DNA of 64,000 nt from Laetiporus sulphureus 93-53 (GCF_001632365.1 NW_024468512.1:972355-1036354), one strand, 5' to 3'. Positions 1 through 12,188 are shown, counted from the first letter of the stretch. Made by a program: numbers and translations. The notes: generated by a model from the sequence alone, not told the origin.

Positions 1-3000
1 ATGGGATTGGCGCTGGTGCCGTAAACGCGCCAGCCGATGCGATTTTGCACAGCGAAGATGCTCCATGTCGGCCGCGTTCTCACCTTTGACATCTGCGCTG
101 CTCGTTTTTCGTCATGTGGAAGCCCTCAAAACCCGTTTAGGTCGACAGTGACGCGAAAATGCAAGTCTTTTGTGGCTCCCAGCAGTCCACCATAGTGCCG
201 ACCGTCACGGATCATGCAGACACCGAACATTGCTACCAGCACACGATTGTTCGCATGGTGTAACCATCTTGTGCAGAAGCTTCGAGGGAGGCGGAGGGCG
301 GATGAAGATGGTCGCAGGGGCGAGCATATTAGAGATGATCGAGGGACGAGGGCCTCACGTTTCCATTATGCGACAATGGACAATACAGTGAAGTTCCGCA
401 GGACATAACAGGCTTCGAGGACAACATTCGTCCACTGCTCTGACCATTCTTCAAGTTGAGATGCTACCTGCGGACATTCTACCAGGAGCCGGAGCTTCAG
501 ACAAAGCGGTCTGCGCTCTTTCTTTGCCCTTCCACCATGATGCCCAAAGTCATGACGGATAATATCCATGGAGAGGCACGATGCTTCATCCCTGACCAGG
601 GAACCACTGTAGCTTGATGGACCGTCCCATCGGACACACGACACGTTGCCATTAAAGAATCACCTCTTCGCCGTCTTCAAGCGCTCGACCTGCAACGAGC
701 GGATGTGTCTTCGTGCATTCCATCTGACGTAGCAGCTTCAGTATGTGTGGTTCTCCTGACAGCTCGCCATGAGCTAATGGAGGCACGACAAGACCGCTGA
801 ATGTCCATCAAGCGTGGTTTGACGCTGTCTCCGGTTGCAGATATTCAAAGACTCCATCGAGTACGACTGCGTATTACGTGCACCCTATGCCATCGCATGC
901 ATGTCTGTGTATGGCCTGTACCAAGAACCCAAGAGACATGGTGATCACTACGCGCGAGCTTCTCGACAGGTACAATTCTGTCGCTCAGCACTGTCACCAC
1001 GGAGACAATGCGTCAAGGCAATAGGAATGGCGCATATATGCTCGCGACTGGGCAGCATGCGACTCGTCCGTTGCCTTGCTGCCAATCAAATCCTCGTTGA
1101 CTGAGCACATGCGTGGGTCGACGTATGGTGCAGTCATGGAATTCGCCGCCACTACCCACGTATTTCGACAGCGGCACCGCGATAAATGTGTGGCCGGTGA
1201 ACGACGCCTAGCATGCGAACCGATAACAACGGCCATTACATTTTGACCATTTTCGACCGCATTGGCGCGATAGGTTTGTCGCTATAATAGCACTATCCGC
1301 ATGTGGCATATCAGCGCACCAGCCGACTGAAATCCGCGACATTTCCCGGCACATTCCAGGTGTCCGTCACCCGTCACGGCGAGTAACCCGCGTATAGTTT
1401 CCGAGGATGCCGCCAGCTGGTTGCGATGCGATCGACGCGTGGCGCCGAGTGTTGGAGAACGGGTGTGGCGATCATCCCTCCAGCTTCTCCCACCTCAACG
1501 GACCGACGCGCCCTCAATGCCGCTCCGGGGCCGATCTGCACGTTGTTCGCCGTATTGCCAGCCGACGCCGGCATGTGAAAGACAGCGATGACTTTATGAA
1601 AGAAATTACGATGTCGTGCAGGGAGTCCCCATATTTTCAGCTGCATGAAGGAGAACAGGTGCTTTGTCGAAACAACCAGGTTTTCAACGGCAGGTCAAGG
1701 TTTAGACGTTGTTCGAGGGCGGTCAGCATCTACTGGGTTTCAGAGGTTGATCAAGTCGTCATAAGCAGTGGTCACTTCGTCCGCAGTTAGGCTCCCCAGC
1801 ATACAGTGGCAGCATTCATACGAGACGTGGCAGGCGCGGAAGCAGCCAAAAAGCGTGCAGATCTGTTGACAGGATGGCCCGCGTAGGACCGCAGAACTGA
1901 CTTGGCGTCAGTATCTGCGGCTCCCATTGACCCACGCACTCTACGCCATCCGCCCCCATGAAGCTGTCCGGGCTGACCGTCACGGATATGATGTGAGCAG
2001 CCTTGACATCGATGCAACCAACGTATTGAGATGCTAGGATTGCAGCGATCGTGCGAGATATTGAAGCGACGTATAAGCCAATGGGCCTCCAAGCTATAGG
2101 TATGTCTGATCGCGATGAGGTGGGGAGCATGACGAGGATCGAGTCGCAAAGTCGCAAAGTCGCAGATGAGGCTGGAACAAATGATAGCGGCAAAGTGCGG
2201 AGTATGCAGCGTGCCCGCGCCATTGTCGGGGACTCGCAGACTGGCCGACTCATCTTGTGAGTGAGAGCAATTTTTCTCCGCGAAGGAACGCATGCGCTGA
2301 GCTTTGCATTAAGCGTCCGACCGCCGAGCATGATGCCATTGCGCTTGGATCTCGACACATCGCTGTATACGCGGGTATTCGGTATCCTATGGCTCTACTC
2401 GGCGAAAGTGTTATCCTGGACAATGTTCGCGGACTTGGTTCTAAGCACAATTGAATACCCACACTTCGGCCGCAAAGGATTAATTTCTTTGGCTTCCCTC
2501 CATAGTCGGCGTTCGTTGGCAGCCGGATTATGCCCAACGTCTCGAAGGTAGTGAGCTGCCGGATCTTGCGGTGGGAGAGGAGCACGGAGTCTCCTACCGG
2601 AGATTCGTGGACGACGTCTTGAATCTGGTCTGTTTCGCCAAATGGACATCGAACGGCCACATCGCCAGAAGCGTAACTGCTCGGTGACTGACTCGGTTTG
2701 TCGCGATGGTGAGGATGTCTATGTTGAGTTTACACAGATTAGACATCTACTGATATGGAGACGTGCTCCAGTTGTGACGGCGGTGTCGAACACACCTTCA
2801 CGGCTGACGTACACCACCTCTTCATCCGCATTGAAGTACCCTGTCCTTGCGGTAGGCTACAATTGCGCAGCACGTCTTGGGTGGTCTTTGACAATGGAGA
2901 CTCGAGCGACAGGGTGGTCGCGGCGGGGCGTGAGTGCGAGAACAGCGTGGACAGTGCGGACGTGTGGACGACGAGGCAGGGCGATCTGCCGATGTTCACC

Positions 3001-4892
3001 GCGGACACGACATAACGCACAAGAAAATAATAGTCTCGTGGTCCGCGGTCCTGTACACTGCGGATGTGTCGATGCTGTGGAACCGTCCTCAAAGAGTAGC
3101 GTCTTCCGTATCCCGGGCCATCCACATCCGTGGCCACCTGCGGACAGCTTTGACTCCGAGAGGAGTAGGCGGAGATATCACATCGTCTCCGATGTCCTGC
3201 CAGATTTTAGAGCATCGCTCCGTACGCATGGTGGCCGACCGTCGTTTGTTGGACTGCGCGGACCTCGACTAGGGTGAAGGAGAAAAACGCGTTCCCGCAC
3301 ACGCATGGACAGAAGGCACATCTGGCTCGTTTAACATGGCTGTCTCTTCGGCGACGCGATCTTTCTGCATCTGCAAGCCGGCCGGCACGGTTCAGTTGGG
3401 CCTTTCGCAGAATCCGCGTAGAGGCTGTCAATGCTGCTGTGACGTGGCTGGGATGGAATTGGATGCAGAAGCGATTGCCACGATCCGTTCGTCTAGATGG
3501 GTGGTCTCGGCTGCCGCGTTGGCCCGTGCTTGAAATATGACAGGAAACATACGAGCCGTGTCCTCTGTTCGTAATCCTCTCCATGTCCAGCAGAGGCCTG
3601 TTCGTGCCTGTCGACATTTCGTACCCATCTCTAGAACTCCATGGCATTCACGATTTCTTCCAGAAGTCGATGGTATTTCATGGACAGTACACGAGTCGGT
3701 GGGAGACGTCGCGGTAGAATGTGCGGGACAAAAAGTGTGGATAGCAGACATTGGGATATTGGCCAGTCGTTGACACGGAGGTTTGGATAGCGGAGGTGCT
3801 CGCGATGAAGACAACCGTACGGCAGCCAGCGTGGCCGGCGGCGCCTAAGTTCATGGCTATTAGTCTCTAATAGTGCATCGCTGTGGCATCCTGCGTCAAG
3901 GTAGCTGACTTTACGCTCGCTTTCATGACACTTCCGATGCTTGATTTCAGGCTGAAGGTTGAACGTCGAATTTCTGACGTTGATCTGCAGTAAGCCTTGA
4001 CGTTTGTGACAGCTCTGACCAGGCAGCCCCTCAATCACGATCTATGCTCGCGGTGGGTCACGCTCATCGGCGCGTTTGAAACAACCCCCCATGTATGGTG
4101 GCTCACTGCTGCAAAATCAAACAGGGGGGAACGAGATCAACGCGGTTCTTTGACGTGTCTCTGGGATACGGGATTAATGTAGGCGACGCAAACTTCGGGA
4201 AAGGTCCCTAGCGCTTCCCGTTTGTGTAGCATTTCTCCGTTTCAAACACTTTGTCGCTTTGTGCTCAAAGCTGACGGGCTAACAAATGCTTCTCTTCAGA
4301 AAGCCTACATTTTTAGACAATTTAGCGCTGGCACAAGCTGGCCGGCAGCGTCGAGTCGAAGGTGACAACTTCAGGCTACATTCAAGGGTCAGTGGACGTG
4401 AGCTCTCAATATTCTGCATTGCAATTCTGATGCATATGAGTGTTCTCCATGATCATGGGCAAATTTTGGTGCTAAGAATGCGCTGGCCAAGTGCCAAGTC
4501 TCGAGACGGAAGGGGCTGTGCGTCCTTCAATTGTCTCAATGCGACTTGAGGATTCGGTATTGAGCTTTTCCGTTCCCCTTTGACCTGGCACTTGTATGCA
4601 TTTATCTACTTGTCAGGCCAAATATTAACGACTTCGATGCAGCATCATTACCGAGGGCATACGCCAGGCTGCGTTTTTCTAACGTTAGGTGATGAGATCG
4701 AGAATCCTGCAATATCGGGAAACGAGATGATTGCGTGCATGAAACACTAGACTGCTTCCTCCTTCCTAGGAGCTCCTCATCTACATTGCTATCCAACTAA
4801 ACCAGCTCATACATACAGCCTGTCAGCAGGGCTACTAGATCGTATCCTTGACAATGTCCCGGAACGGTTGTAGAACATAGCTATCATGATCG
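1..4892. other. Gene-poor region, no recognisable gene
   Basis: Short open frames lie on both strands, some up to about 210 codons, for example on the plus strand near 2642-3277 and on the minus strand near 1816-2358. None shows a family motif, and I could not chain them into an exon series with conserved content. A short tandem GTCGCAAA repeat, just under three units, lies at 2143-2164. The stretch could hold a fast-evolving orphan gene, a decayed gene or an old mobile element. I see no terminal repeats, reverse transcriptase motif or transposase motif. Confidence 0.5.
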
Positions 4893-7150
4893 TCAATGCA
4901 ATTGCGGCATAATCTCTTGCATCTGCGAGACCACCTCCCTCATTGTCAAACGATCATGAGGCTCCCATGCCCAGCAGTTCGTCATGATCTTCCAAAGCGC
5001 ATCGCTCGGCTCCGGCAAATTCTGCGGCCTGACTGGATGTGTTTTGGCGTCGAGAGCTCTGATGACGTGTGCATCGCGCTTGTGCTCTGCGAATGGGTCG
5101 CGCGATCCGTAGCATTCGAGCATGGACATGCCGAACGACCACACGTCGCACTTGTCGTTTGGCCCAAGCATCTTGGTGTCGAACACGAGTTCCGGCGCTA
5201 GCCATCGCGTCGACCCTGTCCTTGTCGCAGTCGCCGAAAAGGGTGTCTGGGTGATCTCCCCAATTACCTGGGACATTCCGAAATCGCATATGCATGCATC
5301 TCCCTGAGGTACTTGTTAAGCTTGCAAGATGATGACTAGGAGCCCAGTCACGAACCTCGTCAGTAACTAGCATGTTGGCCTGCGGGTGTTCTCAGACCAT
5401 CCATCAGCAATAAACATGTACAGGACTTACACATCGAACTGGAACGACAATGTGCGAGAATCAACGCGTGTTACACTTAAAAAAACTTAAGATTACCATT
5501 TCCATGAATTATTCCTTGAGCGTCAAGATACGCTAGGCCCTTCGCGGCACCATGAAGCTGGCGACGTGTTAATTGAGACTTTAAAAAGCAAAGTGGCCCG
5601 AAAATACTCACGAGACGTGATTTATTGGCCTCGGGATTGGCTCTGGTATAACTAGAGACTGGCTGAGGATGTGACAGCCGTATATGAGAAGATACATACT
5701 CTCTGACATCCCCTTGTCTACGCCAAGGTGAGACCTACACACAAGTCGTTTATGGTCATTATTGCGCGTGACGAACAGCAACGACGACGTACTGTATGCA
5801 AAAAGGGACCTAAATCGGACACGATGCCATAGAGTGGAAGAATGTTAGGGTGCTTCAATTTCGACCACGTTACAATCTCATTTTCGAATCGCTAGCAAAA
5901 GCACTCAGTCTGGCCATTGAATAGAATTAGCAGACAACAGACTGACAGCCTTGGCTCCGGGTGTGGCCTCAACACCTTGCAAAGCCTTCAAAGCAACCTG
6001 CCAGTGGTAGTGAGTGACATGACATATCTTTCATCATCTGCCAGACAACGAACCGCGATATCTCCAAACAAAAGTCCTTCCCACACCTGGGTATGGCCAC
6101 CTTTGTTTACGGGCAAGTCACCGACTTTTGTCACCTGTCCACTCAAGTCTTTCAGAGTTGGCAGGATGTCTGCAAGGCGCTGGAGCGTAACCAGCCCTTG
6201 CTGACAAGCTGTGTATTCCACATTTGTCAGAGAATGAGCCCTGGATTGATTCGACCCGACAGAGGGTCCGCTTTCTTGCAACAACTGCGAAAGTGCCTTA
6301 ATGAGTGAATTTGGAAGGTCAAGGTCCGCTTGACTTACCAGTTGACCCTGTTCCATCATTCGTTCTGCTACAGGGCGCCCTTCTCGCTGTAAAGCCGCAG
6401 CCTCTTCCAACTGCTGCTTGCTCTTCAGGAAGTGCATTGTGAACTGTCGCATCTCTTCTTTGTGGCTTGTCCTGAACTCTTTCAATTCTTCGTGATTCAT
6501 CTTCACGATTTCCATCAGCTTGATCTGCAAATTGGACACACTGAATGCAGTGGTCACCTTTGCTTGCTAAGCTAAGCCGTGAAAACACTAGAAGAGAGGC
6601 GTAACGTACTTGAAACTTCGTGATCAGGCTGTCGATCTCGGCATTGCACTTTCGAAGACCATCGCCGATTTCTCCGTCTCTGCCTACGCAACTGGTAAGC
6701 GAATGTCATGCAACTGTAAGTATGCCTACAGAATGCTTCGACGCGATTGTATTGAGCCCATTTGCTGACTCGATTGTGAATGCTTTCCAACGTTCTGATA
6801 GCAAATAAGCATCAGTTTCATGGCAGTCTCCGGGACTTACAGAGTCATCTCATCAGCAACCGCGCGCAGTTCCTCAGCCTCTGCGTTGTCAGAATTCGCG
6901 CGCAGAACTTCAATAAGTGTCATAATCTTTCGAGACAATGTTTGACTGTCTTTCTTGAAAATAGAATAGCTTCAGAGCAGAGCCGGTGGAATGTATGCAG
7001 TTGACGAACCTTGTGTACGGACACTTTCTCGCAACAGTTTTGAATCCCTTCTATTGTGCCTGCCACTGCTCCAATGTAGGGTACGCCTAGATCGCCAGCC
7101 AGGCCCGCTGCACCGACTGCCACACGAACGAGTTGACCTGCTGGGGACAT
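4893..7150 (-). CDS. MLKL-like N-terminal helical domain + TKL-type pseudokinase
   Basis: Spliced by eye from about twelve exons into roughly 550 residues. The N-terminus has a small-residue-rich segment (GVPYIGAVAG) followed by amphipathic helices (SRKIMTLIEVL, LRKCNAEIDSLITKFQ). This pattern is typical of the MLKL-type four-helix domain found in many Agaricomycete proteins. A helical linker follows, then a kinase domain. The domain has a weak glycine loop (VNKGGHTQVW), the beta-3 Lys (VALKAL), the alpha-C Glu (RFENEI), DFG at 5277-5285 (CICDFG) and the APE motif (WLAPEL). The catalytic loop reads HGNVRCANMLV, so Asn (codon 5498-5500) stands where the HRD Asp belongs. This loop is built from three exons, including an 8-nt microexon at 5431-5438. 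In animals MLKL is a pseudokinase that permeabilises membranes in necroptosis; a similar role here is inference. Low or no kinase activity is predicted. The start is the first Met before the conserved N-terminus; a 5' exon is possible. Confidence 0.83.
5431..5438 (-). other. 8-nt microexon in the kinase catalytic loop
   Basis: On the minus strand the block TTCGATGT has an AG acceptor on its 5' side and a perfect GTAAGT donor on its 3' side. Including it joins HGN to ANMLV in frame through the codons for Val-Arg-Cys. Leaving it out shifts the frame. The next exon (5356-5379) is only 24 nt and encodes ANMLVTDE. Confidence 0.7.
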
Positions 7151-8027
7151 CGTATGCTAGCTCGAGACAAGCAGCGCACCGCATGCTGCGTGGCATCAAT
7201 CGATGCCCGAGATAGGCACGTAGTGCATGAGGCAGAGCCTTGATTGATGGCGCCGATAATTCGATGAGCATTATTGAATCCGTACAGACGATAATATTGA
7301 GCAGAATACATGTCGAGCTTGTTGCCTGAATATATGGCTTGCAACTTGGAACAAGTCGGTTCAGCTTGCGATCAAGATCGGACTCGGAGGCAAATCTGGA
7401 ATAGATCCGAGATAAGACGCGGCACAGATGGGCCACCATTTAGGCTAAATCTACGTATACAGTGACGACCTATAAGTTACGATCCTCACCCTTCGATAGG
7501 ATATTAATCCCCGAATCTCAGAAAGATCTACACAACTGACGATATGTTATTTGGGAACCCTATTTAGCCGGCGCCCACAGGAAAAGTTGAAACGCTCAGT
7601 TGGCGCTTAGTGCGTTCAGATTAATGCTTTTCAACTACCGACAATGATACGGTGAGTCATGAAGCGCGCCGCCGACACCAGCACAATTGTTATTGCAATG
7701 TTATGGCATGAATTTCTCCAGCATTGAGACCGTCACTGCTTCCATCCCCGACAGACGCTGTGGTCCAATTGAGTGTTGCAATTGACGATATGTGCACCTC
7801 AGTACAGCTGTATATATTTCGCGTCTCTGTATAGAAGAACTTTGAAAGTTCACCTGTAAGCAGCGTTGAAACTCGAGGAGCGGAGTCGAAGGGACATATC
7901 AAATGTAATGTCAATGTATTGACATGGACGAAGGGACTTACAGAGCTACTGCAACAGATGATCTTCGCGATTGACCATTTTCGTGGTGCATTATTACAGA
8001 TTTACTAGCCGTCAGCGTGGACTAGAC
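7151..8027. other. Intergenic region upstream of the MLKL-like gene
   Basis: This is the 5' side of the kinase gene and the 3' side of BUD32, both on the minus strand. Short minus-strand frames occur, for example at 7690-7914, without recognisable content. An extra 5' exon of the kinase gene could lie in 7151-7440, because a plausible AG acceptor sits just inside the chosen start. Nothing else is seen. Confidence 0.4.
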
Positions 8028-9160
8028 CTATCCAACCATACTGCGCTTGCGGCCTCTTAGACGTACTGTATCATATTAGCAGTCAGCCGGTCAGATCATC
8101 TTACTGTGCAGCTGACAGCCGACGTACCATCATCCAATCGTCTCGAGATCGCCTTCCACTCCTTCCCCATTTTCGCCTGGTATGCCCCTAACACCAAAGC
8201 AAAGAGTGGCTCCGATGCGGGATGGGTCGATGCAAAAGCGCGCTCTAATACGTAGAGGTCTACAGCCTTGTCTTCTACTAAGGTCGACGTGTAGGCCAGC
8301 CCGAAGTCAATTAGTACCTCAGTTGTCAAGTGAGTATGTGTAAGGTAGAAGTCAGCAGGAAATCCGTACAAGCTCGCCGCCCTTAGAGGCGGAAGGATGT
8401 CGAAGCATCATGTTGGATGTCGTGAGGTCTCCGTGAACAACATCTGCTTGGTGCATATTAGCGATCTCCGTACCAATCATATGCATAACAGTGTCTAAAT
8501 CCGTCTTTTTAAGCCAGCCCCGAAGTATAGCTCATGACTATACACATACCTGCGTTTACACCGTATTGCGACAGGGGATCTTCCGCTTCCTCCAGATCCT
8601 CAGTCTCCTCAATCTCATTTTCGGCTACCTCTTCCCCTTCAGCACCACCGCCCAGCAGGAACCTAATGCTCTTGCCGTCAATCCACTCCAGTCCCAACAC
8701 GCCTTCAACGGCATCGACCATCCGGATGCCAGGTACATTCACGCCATGTCTGAAACCGCAGGCACTTCCATCAGGGATTACACCATATGCTCAGAAAGAT
8801 ACTACTTCACCGCATGCATTTCATCAGCGCACGCGCCTCTCCCGCGACTCTCGACCTCGTGAGCGATGCATCGAGGAATGGATGGCGGTAATGCTTATGA
8901 AAGCGATACTTCAGCAGCACGGGCTCTGAGCACGCTTCATGGCCCGTCTTCGCACCTGGATCCGAATATGTTGGGTCCGGATGGAGCTGCGCCTTGTATA
9001 TTTTCTGAATCAACAGCACAATAGGAATGCATGACAGGAATGCCGTCAGAGCGATCTATGAAAGAGACACGATCGAACTTGCTGCTTCGGCGCCCTGGGA
9101 TATCTGGCTTGCTGACGCAAGTAGTTTCAATATCGGCGATTGTGTAGACGTGCTTTCCAT
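8028..9160 (-). CDS. BUD32: KEOPS complex kinase/ATPase Bud32 (PRPK)
   Basis: Bud32 is a small atypical kinase of the KEOPS complex, needed for the tRNA modification t6A and linked to telomere upkeep. Six exons assemble to the normal small size. Exon 1 (start at 9160) ends in SQGAEA, the family's N-terminal nucleotide-loop motif. Exon 2 has LLKYRFHKHYRHPFLD and SRVAGEARAL. Later exons give VHGDLTTSNMML, the Bud32 catalytic loop with its Asp, and VLIDFGLAY, with DFG intact. The last exon gives VRLRGRKRSMVG, the basic tail that ends Bud32 proteins. There is no C-lobe beyond this, as expected. An acidic insert rich in Glu follows FLLGGG near the middle. The family assignment is secure. Confidence 0.93.
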
Positions 9161-9653
9161 GAGGACCTGATGGACTCCTTCTGTGTCGCCGGCTAAGCAG
9201 GAGTTTGAGCAGATTCACAGCAAAGCCAATGTTCCTGGTATTATCCTAGTTGCAGTATCGAAGCTTGCACACGAATGCAGGGTCGGAGCTAATGACAATG
9301 AATGCGTCGCTCAACTGGATACACAAACACGGCGGCAGAGAGTAACGTTTCGGCAGACGAGCAAAGTGATCAGAGTCAAATGAAATTCCCGGCCGATGGA
9401 CAATCGATCATTAATCATTGGCCGGTCGCCCGAGATGGATTCATTCTGATCAGAGCAATAATGACGCTGATTTGCTGTTGTGGCTGAGTTCGTCTCTGAG
9501 ACACCCGGTGACAGTGACATGTTCTTGCCAAAGACTGTTCATGACCCGACCATTCCTAAAACTTGTTATGCGGTACTATCCGATTTAGACGCATTTTTAC
9601 ACGAAGCGCACAATTCTGCACCGGTAACAAACGACAGCTATTCATTACCAATC
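9161..9653. other. BUD32 promoter region
   Basis: Upstream flank of BUD32 and downstream flank of the dehydrogenase pseudogene. No open frame with recognisable content and no clear TATA box were seen. Confidence 0.4.
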
Positions 9654-10300
9654 TATTCAGCACGGGGATCTATTCTGACAGTAATAAAGTTGTCCGTAGT
9701 TCGACCAGTCACGCAACGCTCGTAGGCTTTTGGAATGTCCTCGAACGAGTACGGAAATCCCTTGCTCCGCTCTGAGATGCCCGACCTCGAATAGAGCCTG
9801 ACCAGCCGTCATAGCGGCGAGTGGAATGCCAGCAGCCTGTGTAGGAGGAATGTTGTGGACGGCGTGCAAGGTATGATGCTGGAAGGTAAGTTATTAAAAC
9901 GGAGCGCTCTGACGAGCCTTCACATAACGCTGCGCAGGGTTTCGAGCCTAACCATGGGCATCGCAACGACGCAGGGATGACTCACCAGTAGTCAAGAATC
10001 CAAACACTTCATCAACCGTTCATTAAATCCGAGCCATTTGCATTTATGACCACGCCTGCGAGATCATGTTCTCGAAAATATGATCGCTTGAGAACGAATC
10101 GAGGGGCCATCTTCATCAGCTTGTACGTACCCTCTGCCGAATGCCATGAGTCCAGTGTGACTTCAACAGTACGATCCACAATGACTTCTATCGGATTCAA
10201 GGCTGCGACCTGCACGTTTATGCTTACCCCGCTGGAAACAGTAGCTGTCGATACGTAGCGTCGATGGATTAGAGCACACACGTACCTGCGGCACTTCACA
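9654..10300 (-). pseudogene. Truncated tandem copy of the MDR dehydrogenase
   Basis: This resembles the intact neighbour at 10567-11902 along its length: VQVAALNP, then YKLMKMAPRFVLKRSYF, then AGIPLAAMTAGQALFEVGHL, then YSFEDIPKAYERCVTG and RIDPRAE with a TAG stop. It is broken in three ways. The region before the conserved VQVAALNP block is no longer recognisable. An extra base near 10010-10015 turns NGDEVFG into NG followed by TGA. About 550 bp are missing between FEVGHLRAEQ and YSFEDIPKAY (junction near 9765), which removes the whole NAD(P)-binding Rossmann core. It is best read as an old tandem duplicate, now non-functional. Confidence 0.82.
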
Positions 10301-10566
10301 CTGAATTAACGCAGGGGTTGAAATTCAACCCCTGCCCCTGCGACGCCACCGCATGGCTGTGCCTATCGGACTTTCAAACCGTATCATTGGACCTAAGCTG
10401 TCACAATCCACTTTGATATCTCTCTGATTTCCATGACAGGTTTTCCATTAACCCGACAGAATCTTTGAGGTGCGACGACTGACTTACAACATCCAAACAT
10501 AATGTAATATATGCTATCAGAAGGGCATCCACTGGGACAACGGATGACGACTCGTCAACCATTATC

Positions 10567-11902
10567 CTACTCAGCGTTGGGATCCACCTTGATGATAATC
10601 TTGCCCGTAGCTTGACCCGTCATGCAACGCTCGTAGGCCTTCGGAACGTCCTCGAACGAATAGACTGAATCAACAACTGGCTTCAATTTGCCTATCGATA
10701 TGGTGTTGACAACGATGAGACAAGCTGTTCCTTGATAGTGGAGAAGAAACTGACCTTCTATTAAAAATTGAGCAATCTTTTCCATATCCTCGCGCTTATT
10801 CGCGACTTGTACCATCCTGCGGAGAGCGTGAATGAGTACCATTACGGAAGCGGGTTCTGCCGGGAGTAGCTCACTTCCAAGTACGTCTGGTTCCACCAAG
10901 CCACCTTGGCTGTAGATATACCTTCCACAGAAGTCGCCCGATGCCGATGACGTCGAATCCCTTCGGCTGAGGGCCGACGGATACGAACGTTCCGTTTGGT
11001 GCAAGGTAGGCCTCGCTGTTTGTATACAAGGAAGTGTCCAACAGACCGACCGCTTCAAGGAAGACTTGGTACTTGGGGCTAGGAACTTCAGCCGCTAGTA
11101 TGGAATGCAGAGGAGCTTTCGTGTAATCCACGAACTGCAACAAATAATGTCTTGTCGGTTGGACTTGTTGCATCAAAAGTGATCACAAACCTCGTCAGCG
11201 CCAAGCGAGCGTACGTACTCTTCGTTTTTGCCGGATGCACTGGCAGTGACCTTGCAACCAATGGCCTTTGCAAGCTGTATGGCGAAAGAACCGACAGCGG
11301 TGCTGCCGCCGTTAATGAATACCCGTTGCTCGGGCTCGAGATGTCCGACTTCAAATAGAGCTTGATAAGCCGTCATAGCGGTGAGCGGAACACCTGCAGC
11401 ACGAGTAGGAGGAACATTGGCTGGACGGCGCACAAGATGTGAGGCTGGGAGGTAGGTATACTGTGCTAGAGTGCCCTGACGCGTCTTGAGACTCAGTGCT
11501 GCACAGAGTTCAGAAAATGAACAGCATAACAATATGACCAAACTTACATACAGTCAAGAATCCGAATACTTCATCTCCGTTATTGAATTCGGAGCCGTTG
11601 GTATCTACAATCACGCCTGCGAGGTCATACTCCGGAACATATGGCCGCTTGAGAATGAATCCGGGGAGCATATCCATCAGCTTATATCCTCTGTCAAGGA
11701 TCCATGAGCCTGCCTCTTCAACAGCACGGTCCACATCAACCTACGCTGGGTTCAAGGCAGCGGCCTGCACTTTCACAAGGACGTCACCCTTTGAAAGCTG
11801 AGTCGGGATAGGTGCAACGTTGTCTAGACGGACGACTTCGGAGGGGCTACCCTTCCCAACGACGCGCCACGCTTTCTGAGTGGGGAGGAGGGGGATGGAC
11901 AT
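10567..11902 (-). CDS. Zinc-type/quinone-oxidoreductase-like medium-chain dehydrogenase
   Basis: This is an NAD(P)H-dependent medium-chain dehydrogenase/reductase of the quinone oxidoreductase branch. The start at 11902 gives MSIPLLPTQKAWRVVGKG. The GroES-like fold follows (VQAAALNPAGYKLMDML, EYDLAGVIVD, DEVFGFLT), then PLTAMTAYQALFEVGHL. The cofactor region FINGGSTAVGSFAIQLAKA corresponds to the AxxGxxG-type Rossmann loop. The protein ends YSFEDVPKAYERCMTGQATG and KIIIKVDPNAE. No structural zinc Cys cluster is seen, so it is probably zinc-independent. At least five short introns are present. The substrate cannot be told from sequence. A decayed copy lies immediately downstream on the same strand. 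Its start faces CRM1 across 286 bp. Confidence 0.87.
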
Positions 11903-12188
11903 GGTTGGTGAACGAGGTTGAAAGCGAAAGCGACGAGTGACCTACCCCCTTTCATTTCCACCAACAGTTGCGTCATGGGGTCCGGTACGCTCATGCACGT
12001 GAGACAGGGACTGGGACTGGGGAACTACCCTTTGCGGACTTCTAAAGCGTGTCATCGGAGATGCATAGATTTGGCTCCGCGCATCTCGCCCTCTGCCCCA
12101 GCCACACCGACCCGTCTTAAGTAAGCAGGTTCGCCATCGACCATCGCAGCGACAAGGATTGTACGCGTTCATCGATCATTCTGCTGCC
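11903..12188. promoter_or_regulatory. Shared divergent promoter, MDR dehydrogenase / CRM1
   Basis: A 286-bp gap separates the start codons of two divergent genes, so both promoters must lie in or overlap it. I see no convincing TATA box. Confidence 0.5.

Noticed and set aside
1816..2358. Minus-strand frame of 180 codons
   Set aside because: Long open frames also exist in other frames of the same stretch, none shows a family motif, and composition alone can keep frames open here.
6572..6790. Separate minus-strand gene inside the MLKL-like locus
   Set aside because: These codons are introns and exons of the kinase gene read in a shifted frame.
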